Shown: positions 1 through 8,985 of the stretch, piece by piece | Position numbering within the stretch: the first letter of the stretch is position 1 | How the letters are laid out: every line of letters starts with the position of its first letter | Source of the DNA: Selenomonas sp. | GTDB lineage: Bacteria; Bacillota_C; Negativicutes; Selenomonadales; Selenomonadaceae | Length of the DNA: 41,299 nucleotides | NCBI RefSeq assembly: GCF_024699275.1 | Contig: NZ_JAILPX010000145.1 | Coordinates: 1-41,299 of the forward strand | Direction of reading: 5' to 3' | Made by a program: the position numbers and the translations under genes | The notes under the pieces: model-generated | The model's database searches: none | Seen by the model: the letters and a program-made list of their open reading frames with translations, nothing else | Told to the model about the DNA's origin: nothing

Positions 1-138
1 TGCCCGGCGCAGGTAACTGGACAGCGCTATTTTCCGAAGGGGTCGTTTTAGCGGGAAACAGAAGATTACTCCCCCACTTGCCCCGAACCACGCATGAACG
101 AAATACTATTGACATGGACTTCCCTACAAACTGCAATT
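1..138. repeat. Partial copy of an inverted-repeat element (copy A)
   Basis: The stretch ends with ACAAACTGCAATT at 126-138, the same 13-mer that closes the element at 9934-10342. Read in reverse complement, about the first 63 bases from that end line up with the left end of the second copy (from 9934) with roughly 13 mismatches. A second shared piece, TGCCCGGCGCAGGT, lies at 1-14 and again at 10204-10217. The element continues beyond the window edge, so its other terminus is not seen. I see no convincing coding sequence in it. That it is a non-autonomous mobile or mosaic intergenic repeat is an inference from the shared termini. Confidence 0.7.
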
Positions 139-169
139 TGCTAGAATAAAAGTACATGGATAATTTTAC

Positions 170-216
170 AAAAGCCCCTATAAGTCAGACCACAAAATCT
201 AACTTATAGGGGCTTT
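170..216. terminator. Hairpin terminator, probably bidirectional, downstream of the LysR gene
   Basis: Arms GCCCCTATAAGT and ACTTATAGGGGC pair around an 18-base loop, with A-rich sequence on the left and T-rich sequence on the right in both directions. It sits about 60 bases past the LysR stop on the minus strand. Its stem resembles the hairpin at 10369-10414, which has the same position relative to the other repeat copy. Confidence 0.7.
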
Positions 217-274
217 GTATTCGTTGTCGGCATACTTTATGGCAAAAGGGATATTTCATAGTCCCGGTTTTTGC

Positions 275-1159
275 TTATGCTTTATCCTGAAAAATGGAGA
301 ATTTATGCCGGATAAAGTCGATGAGACAGCGTTGGTCTGCATAGATTTGTCGTCCTTTTTTGGTGACAATATAGCCTTTTTGTGCCATGCCCTCGATGGG
401 GACGGCAGCCAGCCCACTATGAGGCAGGATGCCGTTTCCAGTGAGAATGGAGCAGGCAATGCCCTGCTGTACGATGTTCCAAATGGTGGAAAGATGGGGG
501 GAGTAATGCAGTACCGTGGGGATGATTTTTAGCTGATGACACTTATCCATGATTTCCCGGGTCAGGATGAAATTGCGGCCCAAGAGGACCAGAGGATGAC
601 TGGCCGCTTCAGAGAAGGTGATTTTCGCCCGATTAGCCAGGGGATGGCCTTCGGGAACGCAGAGGCAGATGGGCCATTGGGGCAGTGGCTTCAAGGTAAG
701 GGTGGCACGTTCATCGGCATCGTGAACAAAGGCCAGGTCAACTTCCTCACGTTCCACCATATCCAAAGCTTCGCCACCGGAAGGCTCGCAGATTTCCAGT
801 TCGATTTCCGGATGCAGCTGATGGAATTCGCCTAATACCCAGGGAAGCAGAACTGTGGCAAGTTGTACAGGCATGGCAAGCTGCAGGCGGTTGTGGCGCC
901 GGGCGATTTCCCGCACCCCGGACTCGAAGCGTTTAACCTGACGCAGCAGGACTTCCACTTCCCGCCAAAGGGCGATGCCGTCTTCTGTAATCTGGATGTT
1001 CCGGCCTACATGACGGAGAATGTTCAAGCCGGTTTCTTCCTCGATGTTTTTCATGACCAAGCTCAAGGTAGACTGGGACATATGCAGCTCTGCAGCTGCT
1101 TTTGTAATGTTCTGATGACGGCAGACAGCGTCAAAATATTGCATTTGCTGGATATTCAT
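275..1159 (-). CDS. LysR-family transcriptional regulator
   Basis: This is a 294-residue protein with the LysR layout. Residues 1-60 form the winged helix-turn-helix (ITKAAAELHMSQSTLSLVMK), followed by a linker helix and a periplasmic-binding-protein-like effector domain from about residue 90. I chose the ATG at 1159 because AGGAGG lies just upstream at 1167-1174; an in-frame start 16 codons earlier has no such site. The gene diverges from a 54-residue ORF and a LarA-type racemase, so it may control that side, but the effector cannot be read from sequence. The palindrome ATTG-N7-CAAT at 1194-1208 is a T-N11-A LysR-box candidate in the intergenic region. Confidence 0.9.
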   Translation of the reverse strand: MNIQQMQYFDAVCRHQNITKAAAELHMSQSTLSLVMKNIEEETGLNILRHVGRNIQITEDGIALWREVEVLLRQVKRFESGVREIARRHNRLQLAMPVQLATVLLPWVLGEFHQLHPEIELEICEPSGGEALDMVEREEVDLAFVHDADERATLTLKPLPQWPICLCVPEGHPLANRAKITFSEAASHPLVLLGRNFILTREIMDKCHQLKIIPTVLHYSPHLSTIWNIVQQGIACSILTGNGILPHSGLAAVPIEGMAQKGYIVTKKGRQIYADQRCLIDFIRHKFSIFQDKA

Positions 1160-1193
1160 GATAATCCCTCCTCGTTGCATCATAGGATAATTA

Positions 1194-1208
1194 ATTGTTT
1201 TTTTCAAT
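1194..1208. promoter_or_regulatory. Candidate LysR-box (T-N11-A palindrome)
   Basis: ATTG, seven T, CAAT forms a dyad with the T-N11-A spacing typical of LysR-type operators. It lies 35 bases upstream of the LysR start, in the divergent intergenic region. The spacer is a T run, so chance is a real alternative. Confidence 0.4.
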
Positions 1209-1229
1209 AGGTAAATTGATGATTCGTAT

Positions 1230-1258
1230 TTTTCATTTCTGTTTTATCGCAGTATGAT
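1230..1258 (+). promoter_or_regulatory. Weak candidate sigma-70 promoter for the 54-residue ORF
   Basis: TTTTCA at 1230-1235 and TATGAT at 1253-1258 are separated by 17 bases. The -35 match is only partial. It reads toward the small ORF at 1300. Confidence 0.35.
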
Positions 1259-1299
1259 GAGGATAGAAAAGGTCATACGTTATATGTGAGGAGGCATTA

Positions 1300-1464
1300 A
1301 TGATGAACCATTCTATGAGCTATTGGGCAGAGAAATTAATGAAGGAAGCACATAGGTCTGTAAAGACCTACGAGAAGGCCATGAAGAAGAACCGGGATCT
1401 GCCGCCGGTTAAGAAGGCTATGTTGTATGGCCGCTATCTGGATGATATGAATGATGCCTTATAA
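1300..1464 (+). CDS. Small hypothetical protein (54 aa)
   Basis: The ORF begins MMNHSMSYWAEKLMKEAH and ends GRYLDDMNDAL. It is highly charged and lysine-rich, probably helical, with no signal peptide or membrane segment. AGGAGG at 1289-1294 lies five bases before the ATG, and a good hairpin terminator follows 32 bases after the stop, so it looks like a self-contained transcription unit. I do not recognise the family. Its position opposite the LysR gene suggests it could be that regulator's target, which is inference only. Confidence 0.65.
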   Translation: MMNHSMSYWAEKLMKEAHRSVKTYEKAMKKNRDLPPVKKAMLYGRYLDDMNDAL

Positions 1465-1496
1465 GGCAAAGTAAAGAAGTAAGTTGATTTTCCTGT

Positions 1497-1536
1497 ATAA
1501 GCCCTGCTGGAACGATTTGTTGGGGCTTATTTTTTT
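1497..1536 (+). terminator. Rho-independent terminator after the 54-residue ORF
   Basis: ATAAGCCC and GGGCTTAT pair around an 18-base loop and are followed by a run of seven T. It closes the small-ORF transcript and separates it from the racemase gene. Confidence 0.8.
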
Positions 1537-1723
1537 GTGGAATCATGACAATAAGTTATGATTGGACGGGGAACAATTCTATTTTTGCATAAAGCAACTA
1601 AATATGTTCTTAACAGCAGGATATCTGAATTAAGGAAAGAAGGTTTCTAAATGTAAAGGAATCATATTATGATTTAGTCTGGTTATTTATTAGTTTAATA
1701 AGAAGAAATGGAGCTGATTGTAC

Positions 1724-2992
1724 ATGAAAATGAATCTTCCCTATGATACTCAGCAGCTTATGGTGGAAATCCCTGATGCATGTTATGTTTGCAGTTTAGT
1801 ACCCCAGGAAGGGGAGACAACTGTGGGAACGGATCAGCAGGCCATCGTGGAGGAGGCCCTGGCTCATCCTATCGGCAGTCCTTCCTTAGAGCAACTGGTG
1901 CAGGGGAAGAAACGCATGGTCATCATAACCAGTGACCATACCAGACCGGTTCCTAGTCATATCACCATGCCCATCCTTTTGCATCATATCCGGGAGGCCA
2001 ACCCTGCCATCGATATTACAATCCTGATTGCTACAGGCTTCCACCGTCCCACCACCAGAGAGGAACTGGTGAAGAAGTTTGGCGAAAAGATTGTGGAGGA
2101 GGAACATATTGTCATTCATCATGCTTTTGATGATGAGATGGCCGATTTAGGGACCCTGCCCTCTGGAGGAAAACTGCTCATCAATCGTGTGGCCATCGAT
2201 ACGGATCTGCTCATTGCCGAAGGGTTTATTGAGCCACATTTCTTTGCCGGTTTTTCGGGCGGCCGTAAGGCCATTCTGCCTGGGGTAGCTTCCGGCACCA
2301 CGGTTATGGCTAACCACTGCAGTGAATTTATTGCCAGCCCCAATGCCCGTACGGGAATCCTTCAGAATAATCCCATTCATAAGGATATGCTCTATGCGGC
2401 CCAACAGGCGAAACTAGCCTTTATTCTCAATGTGGCCATCAATCCGGAAAAGGAAATCATTGCGGCCTTTGCCGGAGATTCGGAAAAGGCCCATGAGACG
2501 GGCTGCCGCTTTGTAGCTAAGCGGGCAGAGGTCAAGAAACAGCCTACGGATATTGTTGTCACCACCAATGGCGGGTATCCGCTGGATCAGAATATCTATC
2601 AGGCGGTTAAGGGCATGACAGCGGCAGAAGCAAATTGTAAGGAAAATGGCGTCATCATCATGGTGGCAGGCTGTCGGGATGGTCATGGTGGAGAAAGCCT
2701 TTACCGGCAGCTGAAGGAAGCGGAGACGCCAGGTGCCTTGCTGGCTCGGTTTGCTAAGGTTCCCCGCAATGAGACCACGCCAGACCAGTGGGAGGCACAA
2801 ATCCTGGCCCGCATCCTTGACAAGTTTACGGTCATCATGGTGACGGATAAGTGTGATCCTCAGATGATCCGGGAGATGCATATGGAACAGGCTTCTACCT
2901 TTGGTGAAGCCATGGAAAGAGCCTTGGCCATCAAGGGGGATAAAGCTACGGTTTCGGTGATTCCCGACGGGGTGTCGGTCATTGTCCGTTAA
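1724..2992 (+). CDS. larA: LarA-family nickel-dependent lactate (2-hydroxyacid) racemase
   Basis: The 422-residue protein matches the LarA family, which uses a nickel-pincer nucleotide to racemise lactate or related 2-hydroxyacids. Visible family landmarks are TSDHTRP, the histidine in IATGFHRP, the His and cofactor-binding Lys in EPHFFAGFSGGRKAILPGV, and the His in MANHCSEF. Their spacing matches the Lactiplantibacillus plantarum LarA residues His108, His174, Lys184 and His200. An in-frame TTG two codons upstream sits too close to the GGAG at 1710-1713, so I take the ATG. The maturation genes larB, larC and larE are not in the window. LarA homologues vary in substrate, so lactate is not proven. 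Confidence 0.85.
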   Translation: MKMNLPYDTQQLMVEIPDACYVCSLVPQEGETTVGTDQQAIVEEALAHPIGSPSLEQLVQGKKRMVIITSDHTRPVPSHITMPILLHHIREANPAIDITILIATGFHRPTTREELVKKFGEKIVEEEHIVIHHAFDDEMADLGTLPSGGKLLINRVAIDTDLLIAEGFIEPHFFAGFSGGRKAILPGVASGTTVMANHCSEFIASPNARTGILQNNPIHKDMLYAAQQAKLAFILNVAINPEKEIIAAFAGDSEKAHETGCRFVAKRAEVKKQPTDIVVTTNGGYPLDQNIYQAVKGMTAAEANCKENGVIIMVAGCRDGHGGESLYRQLKEAETPGALLARFAKVPRNETTPDQWEAQILARILDKFTVIMVTDKCDPQMIREMHMEQASTFGEAMERALAIKGDKATVSVIPDGVSVIVR

Positions 2993-3049
2993 GCGTATTT
3001 CCAGTCACAGCCAGGAATAAAAAAACTTGAGGAAATTTGTGGATATCCC

Positions 3050-3078
3050 TTGACAGAGAATCCGGCTAACCCTATAAT
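3050..3078 (+). promoter_or_regulatory. Consensus sigma-70 promoter for thrS
   Basis: TTGACA at 3050-3055 and TATAAT at 3073-3078 are both perfect, with a 17-base spacer. Transcription should start near 3085, at the 5' end of the T-box leader. Confidence 0.9.
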
Positions 3079-3084
3079 AAGACC

Positions 3085-3346
3085 TATCAGTTAAAGGCAT
3101 AGACAAAGACATGATGGCAAGGAAACGGCTCTTAGAGAGAAACCTGTTTGGTGAAAGGGTTTTGGGTTAGTTGTTGCGATTACCACTTTGGAGCTGCCGG
3201 CAGGAACGTACAGGAAACTGCACAAGTATTGCTGGACGGTTACGCCACCGTTACAGGCGCTTGAGTGGCCATGGATGCATGCTGTGGCAATCAGGGTGGA
3301 ACCACGAGGTTATAGCTTCGTCCCTATTGAGGGACGGAGCTTTTTT
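3085..3346 (+). promoter_or_regulatory. T-box leader (threonine-responsive) of thrS
   Basis: The conserved T-box sequence AGGGTGGAACCACG is at 3294-3307. Stem I hallmarks AGAGAG and GGTGAAA precede it. The probable specifier codon is ACC (Thr) at 3182-3184, followed by a purine as usual. An intrinsic terminator at 3314-3346 forms the expression platform. By the known mechanism, uncharged tRNA-Thr binds the specifier and pairs with the T-box bulge, favouring the antiterminator and raising thrS expression. The specifier choice is supported by the downstream gene. Confidence 0.93.
3314..3346 (+). terminator. T-box attenuator terminator
   Basis: AGCT-CGTCCCT pairs with AGGGACG-AGCT around a four-base loop and is followed by six T. 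It ends 20 bases before the thrS ATG. Confidence 0.85.
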
Positions 3347-3365
3347 GTTTTTAGGAGGGATTCGT

Positions 3366-5285
3366 ATGTTGAAGATAGCCATGAAGGATGGCGCTGTTCG
3401 TGAAGTAGAAGCGGGCATAAGCGTCTTGGATTTTGTGAAGCAGGTCAGCAACAGCCTGGCTAAGAAGGTATTGGCAGCCAAGATCGATGGGGAGACGAAG
3501 GATCTTACCACGGTTCTGGATAAGGATTGCAAGGTGGAATTCTTGACATTTGAAGATGCAGATGGCCGCTGGGCACTGCGTCACACGGCTTCTCATATTC
3601 TGGCGCAGGCCGTAAAGCGTCTTTATAAGGAAGATAATGTGAAGCTGGCCATTGGCCCTGCCATTGACAACGGTTTCTACTACGATATCGATATGGACCG
3701 TCAGCTGGGTGAAGCGGACCTCAAGGATATCGAAAAGGAAATGAAGAAGATTGTCAAGGAAAACCTCAAGCTTGAACGTAAAGAGGTCAGCCGTGCAGAT
3801 GCCTTGAAGATGTTTACGGAAATGGGAGAAACCTACAAGGTGGAACTCATCAATGATCTGCCGGAGGATGCCTTGATTACCCTGTACAGCCAGGGTGAGT
3901 TTACGGATCTCTGTGCCGGTCCCCATGTCCTGTCCACGGGCAAGGTCAAAGCGCTGAAACTCCAGAGCGTGGCTGGTGCTTACTGGCGGGGCAGCGAAAA
4001 GAACAAGATGCTGCAGCGTATCTATGGTACGGCTTTTGAAAAACAGGCTGATTTGGATGAATACCTGCATATGCTGGAAGAGGCGGCTAAGCGCGACCAT
4101 CGCAAGCTGGGCAAGGAACTGGATCTCTTCAGTCTCCACGAGGAAGGTCCTGGATTCCCCTTCTTCCATCCTAACGGCATGGTCATTCGCAATGAACTGA
4201 TCAACTATTGGCGGGAAGTCCATCGCCGTTATGGCTATCAGGAAATCAAGACTCCGATGATCATGAACCGCAAGCTTTGGGAGACTTCCGGTCATTGGGA
4301 TCATTATAAAGAAAACATGTACTTCACGCAAATCGATGGTGAAGATTATGCGGTAAAACCCATGAATTGCCCCGGTGGCATGCTGGTGTACAAGAGCCAC
4401 CAGCACAGCTATCGTGATTTGCCGCTGCGCATGGGCGAGTTGGGGCTGGTTCATCGTCATGAGCTTTCCGGCGCTCTCCACGGCCTGTTCCGGGTACGTA
4501 ACTTCACTCAGGATGATGCGCATCTCTTCATTACGCCGGCGCAGATCGAAGAGGAAATCCAGCATACCATTGACCTTTTTGATGAGGTGTACAGCACTTT
4601 TGGCCTGTCCTATACGGCTGAACTTTCCACCCGCCCGGAGGATTCCATGGGTTCGGATGAGATTTGGGAAAAAGCTACGGAGGCTCTGCGCAATGCCTTG
4701 GAACATCGCGGCCTCAAATATGTAGTCAACGAGGGAGACGGCGCCTTCTATGGTCCGAAGATTGACTTCCATCTTCGGGATTCCATTGGTCGTACCTGGC
4801 AGTGCGGCACCATTCAGCTGGATATGTTGATGCCGGAAAAATTTGACCTGACCTATGTAGGAGAAGATGGCGAAAAGCATCGTCCCGTTATGCTCCATCG
4901 TGTGGTTTATGGTTCTATTGAGCGCTTTATCGGCATTCTCATCGAAAACTATGCCGGTGCATTCCCCACTTGGTTGGCTCCCGTACAGGTTCGTATCCTG
5001 CCCATCACAGACAAGCATGCGGATTATGCTTATGAGCTCAAGAAGAAGATGTTTGATTTGGGTCTGCGGGTGGAAGTGGATGACCGGAATGAAAAGACGG
5101 GCTACAAGATTCGCGAAAGCCAGGTCAAGAAGACGCCATACACGCTGGTGGTTGGTGATCAGGAAATGGCTGATGGCACGGCAGCTGTCCGCAAACGCGG
5201 TGTGAAGGACAGTGAAACCATGAAGGTGGATGACTTCATCAAATACGTGCAGGAAAAGATTGCCAGCAAGAGCGCAGAATTCTAA
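3366..5285 (+). CDS. thrS: Threonyl-tRNA synthetase
   Basis: This is a full-length class II synthetase of 639 residues that charges tRNA-Thr. In order it has an N-terminal TGS domain (about 1-60), the editing/SAD domain with HTASHILAQ and FTDLCAGPHV, the catalytic core with zinc ligand Cys335 in NCPGGM, motif 2 HRHELSGALHGLFRVRNF and motif 3 near GSIERFIGILIENYAG, and a C-terminal anticodon-binding domain. The ATG at 3366 is preceded by AGGAGG at 3353-3358. A longer reading frame runs back through the T-box leader but is not coding. The T-box controls it. Confidence 0.97.
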   Translation: MLKIAMKDGAVREVEAGISVLDFVKQVSNSLAKKVLAAKIDGETKDLTTVLDKDCKVEFLTFEDADGRWALRHTASHILAQAVKRLYKEDNVKLAIGPAIDNGFYYDIDMDRQLGEADLKDIEKEMKKIVKENLKLERKEVSRADALKMFTEMGETYKVELINDLPEDALITLYSQGEFTDLCAGPHVLSTGKVKALKLQSVAGAYWRGSEKNKMLQRIYGTAFEKQADLDEYLHMLEEAAKRDHRKLGKELDLFSLHEEGPGFPFFHPNGMVIRNELINYWREVHRRYGYQEIKTPMIMNRKLWETSGHWDHYKENMYFTQIDGEDYAVKPMNCPGGMLVYKSHQHSYRDLPLRMGELGLVHRHELSGALHGLFRVRNFTQDDAHLFITPAQIEEEIQHTIDLFDEVYSTFGLSYTAELSTRPEDSMGSDEIWEKATEALRNALEHRGLKYVVNEGDGAFYGPKIDFHLRDSIGRTWQCGTIQLDMLMPEKFDLTYVGEDGEKHRPVMLHRVVYGSIERFIGILIENYAGAFPTWLAPVQVRILPITDKHADYAYELKKKMFDLGLRVEVDDRNEKTGYKIRESQVKKTPYTLVVGDQEMADGTAAVRKRGVKDSETMKVDDFIKYVQEKIASKSAEF

Positions 5286-5305
5286 TTGCAACATATATTC
5301 TAGGC

Positions 5306-5346
5306 ACAGGCCTGACTTGTCAAAATCTGACAGGTCAGGCCTGTTT
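5306..5346 (+). terminator. Terminator after thrS
   Basis: Arms of 17 bases (ACAGGCCTGACTTGTCA and TGACAGGTCAGGCCTGT, one wobble pair) enclose a five-base loop and are followed by a short T-rich tail. It lies 20 bases past the thrS stop. Confidence 0.75.
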
Positions 5347-5427
5347 ATGTGGAGGAGAGTTCCCCAAATCCTTCAAATATGGTATGATATAGGATATGTG
5401 TGAACGGCGAAAAACGAGGTGTAGATT

Positions 5428-8400
5428 TTGCAGCTAAAACGCTTGGAGGCTTATGGATTTAAGTCCTTTGCAGATAAGATAACCATAGATTTTGACCAGG
5501 GTATTACGGCTATCGTGGGGCCTAATGGCAGTGGCAAGAGCAATATCACCGATGCCATCCGTTGGGTTTTGGGGGAGCAGAATGTCCGCAATCTGCGCGG
5601 GACCAAGGCTGAGGATATCATCTTCACCGGTTCGGCGGCCCGTAAGGCCTTAGGGGTGGCTGAAGTCTCGCTGGTTTTTGCCAATGATGGCACGTTGCCG
5701 GTGGATTTTCGGGAAGTGGTGGTGACTCGTCGTCTTTACCGCAGTGGGGAAAGCGAATTTTACATCAATCGTTCCCGCTGTCGGTTAAAGGATATCTACA
5801 ATCTGTTTGCGGATACTGGTATCGGTCATGATGGCATGAGCATCATCGGTCAGAATCGAATCGATGATATTCTGAACAGTCGCCCTGAGGACCGGCGGGC
5901 CTTTTTTGAGGAAACGGCGGGGATTACCAAATACCGGAATCGCAAACGAGAGTCGGTACGAAAACTCACGGAAACGGAAAACAATCTGGTGCGGGTGCAG
6001 GACATCATCCATGAGATTGAAAACCAGCTGGAGCCATTGGCCCGCCATGCGGAGAAGACGCGAATCTATAACGGCTTACAGGAGGAGTATCGGCGGTGTA
6101 AGCTCACGAAGCTCTCCCACGATTATACGCGGGAAGCGGCGCAGAAGCAGGAAAACGATGCAAAGTTGGCGGCATTGCGGGATGAAGTCCTGGGGGCTGA
6201 TACCCTGGTGCATTCTGTGGCTGCTGAAAAGGAACGGCTTAACAAGGAAATTCTGGATTTGGAACGTTCTTTGCAGGTTCAGGCCGAGAAAAATGAGGCT
6301 TTGCGTCAGAAGATGGAGGCTGCTGCTCAGGAACTGGCCAAACTTCACGAACGGCAGGATCAGAGCGATGGTGCCCGGCAGAAGATTTTGGCCCGGCGTC
6401 AGGAACTCAATCATGAAATCGCCCAGGCTGTGGCTGATATTGCTCGGCTTACGGAACAGGCCGGACAGCATGAGCAGGATTTGGCCCTGCTGGAAGAGCT
6501 CCTTCAGCAGGAACGGACTAAGGAAAAGAAACTGGCTAAGCGCATTCACGAAGAAGAAGATAAAGCCCGGGCGTTGCAAAAGAAGCGGGAAGAGCAGCAA
6601 AATATCTGGAATGTCAAACAGCAGGAATTTGCACTGGCTGAACGGGACCTGCAAAATGGCACCGATGGCCAGGAAGACCGGGAACGGGATTTGGCGCAAG
6701 CCAAGGAAAAATTGCTGGAATTGGAATCACTGCGGGAAAGATTGCAGGGAGATTTGCAGGAAAATCTTGCAGGGATTCAGCAACTGCAGCAACAGAGCAA
6801 GGCTGCGGCTGCGGAGAAAGAAAGAGCCGGGACGGCTCAGAAGAATGCTGTCCGCCAGTTTAATGAAACGATACAGCAGTTAAAGAATGGTGAGAGTAAG
6901 CTGCAATTTCTGACGAAAATGCAGCAGGCCTACGAGGGCTTTGGCAAGGCGGTCAAGGCGGTACTGAAGGCTAAGGAAAACTGGTGCAGCGGTGTGGCTG
7001 GGGCAGTGGCAGAGCTTATCGATGTGCCGAAGGAATACATTACTGCTGTGGAAGTGGCCTTAGGGGGCAATCTCCAGAACGTAGTTACCAGGGATACGGA
7101 CACGGCGAAGGCCGCCATCGCTTATTTGAAGCGGGAACGGCAGGGCCGGGTGACATTCCTGCCACTGTCCACCTTGGTGGTGCGTCAACCTCAAGTGATT
7201 AAGGAGGGCAAGGAGGACGGTGTAGTGGGCTGGGCCAGTTCACTGGTCAGAACAGATGGCCAATATCAAAAGGCTGTGGATTTTCTCTTATCCCGGACAC
7301 TGGTGGTGGATACGCTGGATCATGCTCTGCGGATTGCCAAGTCCCATGAACAGCGCCTGCGCATCGTGACCCTGTCAGGGGAACTGTTGAATCCGGGCGG
7401 TTCCCTGTCTGGCGGCAGCCGTCAGCATGCAGAGACCAGTTTTCTTAACCGCAGTGGGGAAATCGAGGCGCTGAAGGGTAAACTGCAGGAACTGGAGCGG
7501 AAGCAGCAGGAACTGACGGAGAATCGGCAGGCCAGTGAACAGGCGGTTAAGGCTGCCGAAGTCCGGCTGCTGGATTTACAGAAGGAACTGCAGGCTGCTC
7601 ATATCCATCGGGCAGAGCTCAATACGAATCTGGAACGGCTGGGGGAAAATCTGACCGGTCAGCAGAAGCGGATTGACGATTTGGAACAGGCCATGACGGC
7701 CATGCAGGAAACCTTTGCCAAACTTCAGGACAAGAAGGTGCTGGCTAAGCGGGCGGCTGTAGCTGCTGAGGGCCGGTATAACGAGCTCTTTCAGCAGGAA
7801 GAGAAAATCCGTCGGCAGCTTCAGGATATTGAGCAGGATGCGGATGATATGGCTCAGTATATTCATGAGCGGGAAGTCAAGCGGGCTAAGCTGGAACAGG
7901 AAGCTATGGGCAACCGCCAGTTTCTGGAACTGCGTCAGCAGGCTAAGACGGCCACAGAACAAGCTCTGCGGGATAATGAGCAGGAAGAACAGAATCTGGA
8001 TGACAGTCTGGCAGATAGTGTGAAGCGGCTGGCTGTGCTCACTCAGCAGCAGCGGGACAGGCAGGATGTTTATGAAGAAGGACAGGTCAGTCATGACCAG
8101 CTCTACAAGGAGCGCATGGATAAGCTGGAGGCCAGTCAGGCGGCGGATAAGAAGGCCCATGAAGTGGGCCAGAAGCGTAACCGCTTGCAGGAATCTGTCC
8201 AAAAGCTTGAGCTTACCGACAATAAGCTGCAGATGCATCTGGAACAACTGCAGGAGAGTATTTTGGCCGATTATGGTCTGACGCCGGAACGGGCTGCCGA
8301 AGAGGCTATGACAGGGGAACCGGTAGAAATTCGCAATCAGATGCAGAGCTTGGAACGAAAGCTGAAGGAATTGGGGCCCGTTAACCCCAATGCTTTGGAA

Positions 8401-8973
8401 GAATATGAGGAACTTTCCAAACGCCATGATTTCATGGAAAAACAGGCAGGGGATCTCAACAGTGCCAAAGAAGATCTGGAACGGATTCTGGCCGATATGG
8501 ATGAGGCAATGACCAAACAATTTAAGGAGGCCTTTACCCAGATTCAAATCTATTTCGCCGATATTTTCGTGCGGCTTTTCGGCGGTGGTAAGGCGGAACT
8601 GAAGCTTCTGGATGAGGAAGATGTCCTGAATTCCGGTGTGGATATTCTGGTGACCTTGCCCCAGAAAAAACGGCAGAATCTATCGGCCTTGTCCGGTGGT
8701 GAACGAGCCCTGACGGTTATTGCCCTGCTCTTTTCCTTCCTGCGCTATCGTCCTTCGCCTTTTTCGGTTTTGGATGAAATTGATGCGCCGTTGGATGAAG
8801 CCAATGTGGTTCGGTTTGGTTCATTTTTGAAGGAATTTGCCGAAAATACCCAGTTCATCGTGGTCACCCATCGTAAGGGGACCATGGAGGCGGTGGACAC
8901 CCTGTATGGTGTGACCATCGAGGATGCCGGGGTATCGAAAATTTTGTCGGTGAAAATAGATGAAGTAGAATAA
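5428..8973 (+). CDS. smc: Chromosome segregation protein SMC
   Basis: The 1181-residue protein is a complete bacterial condensin SMC ATPase that organises and segregates the chromosome with ScpA and ScpB. The N-terminal ATPase half carries Walker A GPNGSGKSN (about 31-39). Long coiled coils rich in Glu, Gln and Lys flank a hinge domain around residues 500-670 (AYEGFGKAVKAVLKAK onward). The C-terminal half has the ABC signature LSGGERALT and Walker B SVLDEIDAPLD. The start is a TTG preceded by GAGGTG at 5415-5420, and the N-terminus MQLKRLEAYGFKSFADK fits the family. ftsY follows after 12 bases, so the two are probably co-transcribed. Confidence 0.97.
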   Translation: MQLKRLEAYGFKSFADKITIDFDQGITAIVGPNGSGKSNITDAIRWVLGEQNVRNLRGTKAEDIIFTGSAARKALGVAEVSLVFANDGTLPVDFREVVVTRRLYRSGESEFYINRSRCRLKDIYNLFADTGIGHDGMSIIGQNRIDDILNSRPEDRRAFFEETAGITKYRNRKRESVRKLTETENNLVRVQDIIHEIENQLEPLARHAEKTRIYNGLQEEYRRCKLTKLSHDYTREAAQKQENDAKLAALRDEVLGADTLVHSVAAEKERLNKEILDLERSLQVQAEKNEALRQKMEAAAQELAKLHERQDQSDGARQKILARRQELNHEIAQAVADIARLTEQAGQHEQDLALLEELLQQERTKEKKLAKRIHEEEDKARALQKKREEQQNIWNVKQQEFALAERDLQNGTDGQEDRERDLAQAKEKLLELESLRERLQGDLQENLAGIQQLQQQSKAAAAEKERAGTAQKNAVRQFNETIQQLKNGESKLQFLTKMQQAYEGFGKAVKAVLKAKENWCSGVAGAVAELIDVPKEYITAVEVALGGNLQNVVTRDTDTAKAAIAYLKRERQGRVTFLPLSTLVVRQPQVIKEGKEDGVVGWASSLVRTDGQYQKAVDFLLSRTLVVDTLDHALRIAKSHEQRLRIVTLSGELLNPGGSLSGGSRQHAETSFLNRSGEIEALKGKLQELERKQQELTENRQASEQAVKAAEVRLLDLQKELQAAHIHRAELNTNLERLGENLTGQQKRIDDLEQAMTAMQETFAKLQDKKVLAKRAAVAAEGRYNELFQQEEKIRRQLQDIEQDADDMAQYIHEREVKRAKLEQEAMGNRQFLELRQQAKTATEQALRDNEQEEQNLDDSLADSVKRLAVLTQQQRDRQDVYEEGQVSHDQLYKERMDKLEASQAADKKAHEVGQKRNRLQESVQKLELTDNKLQMHLEQLQESILADYGLTPERAAEEAMTGEPVEIRNQMQSLERKLKELGPVNPNALEEYEELSKRHDFMEKQAGDLNSAKEDLERILADMDEAMTKQFKEAFTQIQIYFADIFVRLFGGGKAELKLLDEEDVLNSGVDILVTLPQKKRQNLSALSGGERALTVIALLFSFLRYRPSPFSVLDEIDAPLDEANVVRFGSFLKEFAENTQFIVVTHRKGTMEAVDTLYGVTIEDAGVSKILSVKIDEVE

Positions 8974-8985
8974 GGAGTATATGCT

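Noticed and set aside
3171..3365. N-terminal extension of thrS by 65 codons
   Set aside because: The extension covers the T-box and its terminator, and the strong ribosome site fits the ATG at 3366.
3351..5294. A 647-codon open frame antisense to thrS
   Set aside because: It is an antisense shadow of a clearly conserved, full-length synthetase, has no ribosome site and shows no recognisable domains.
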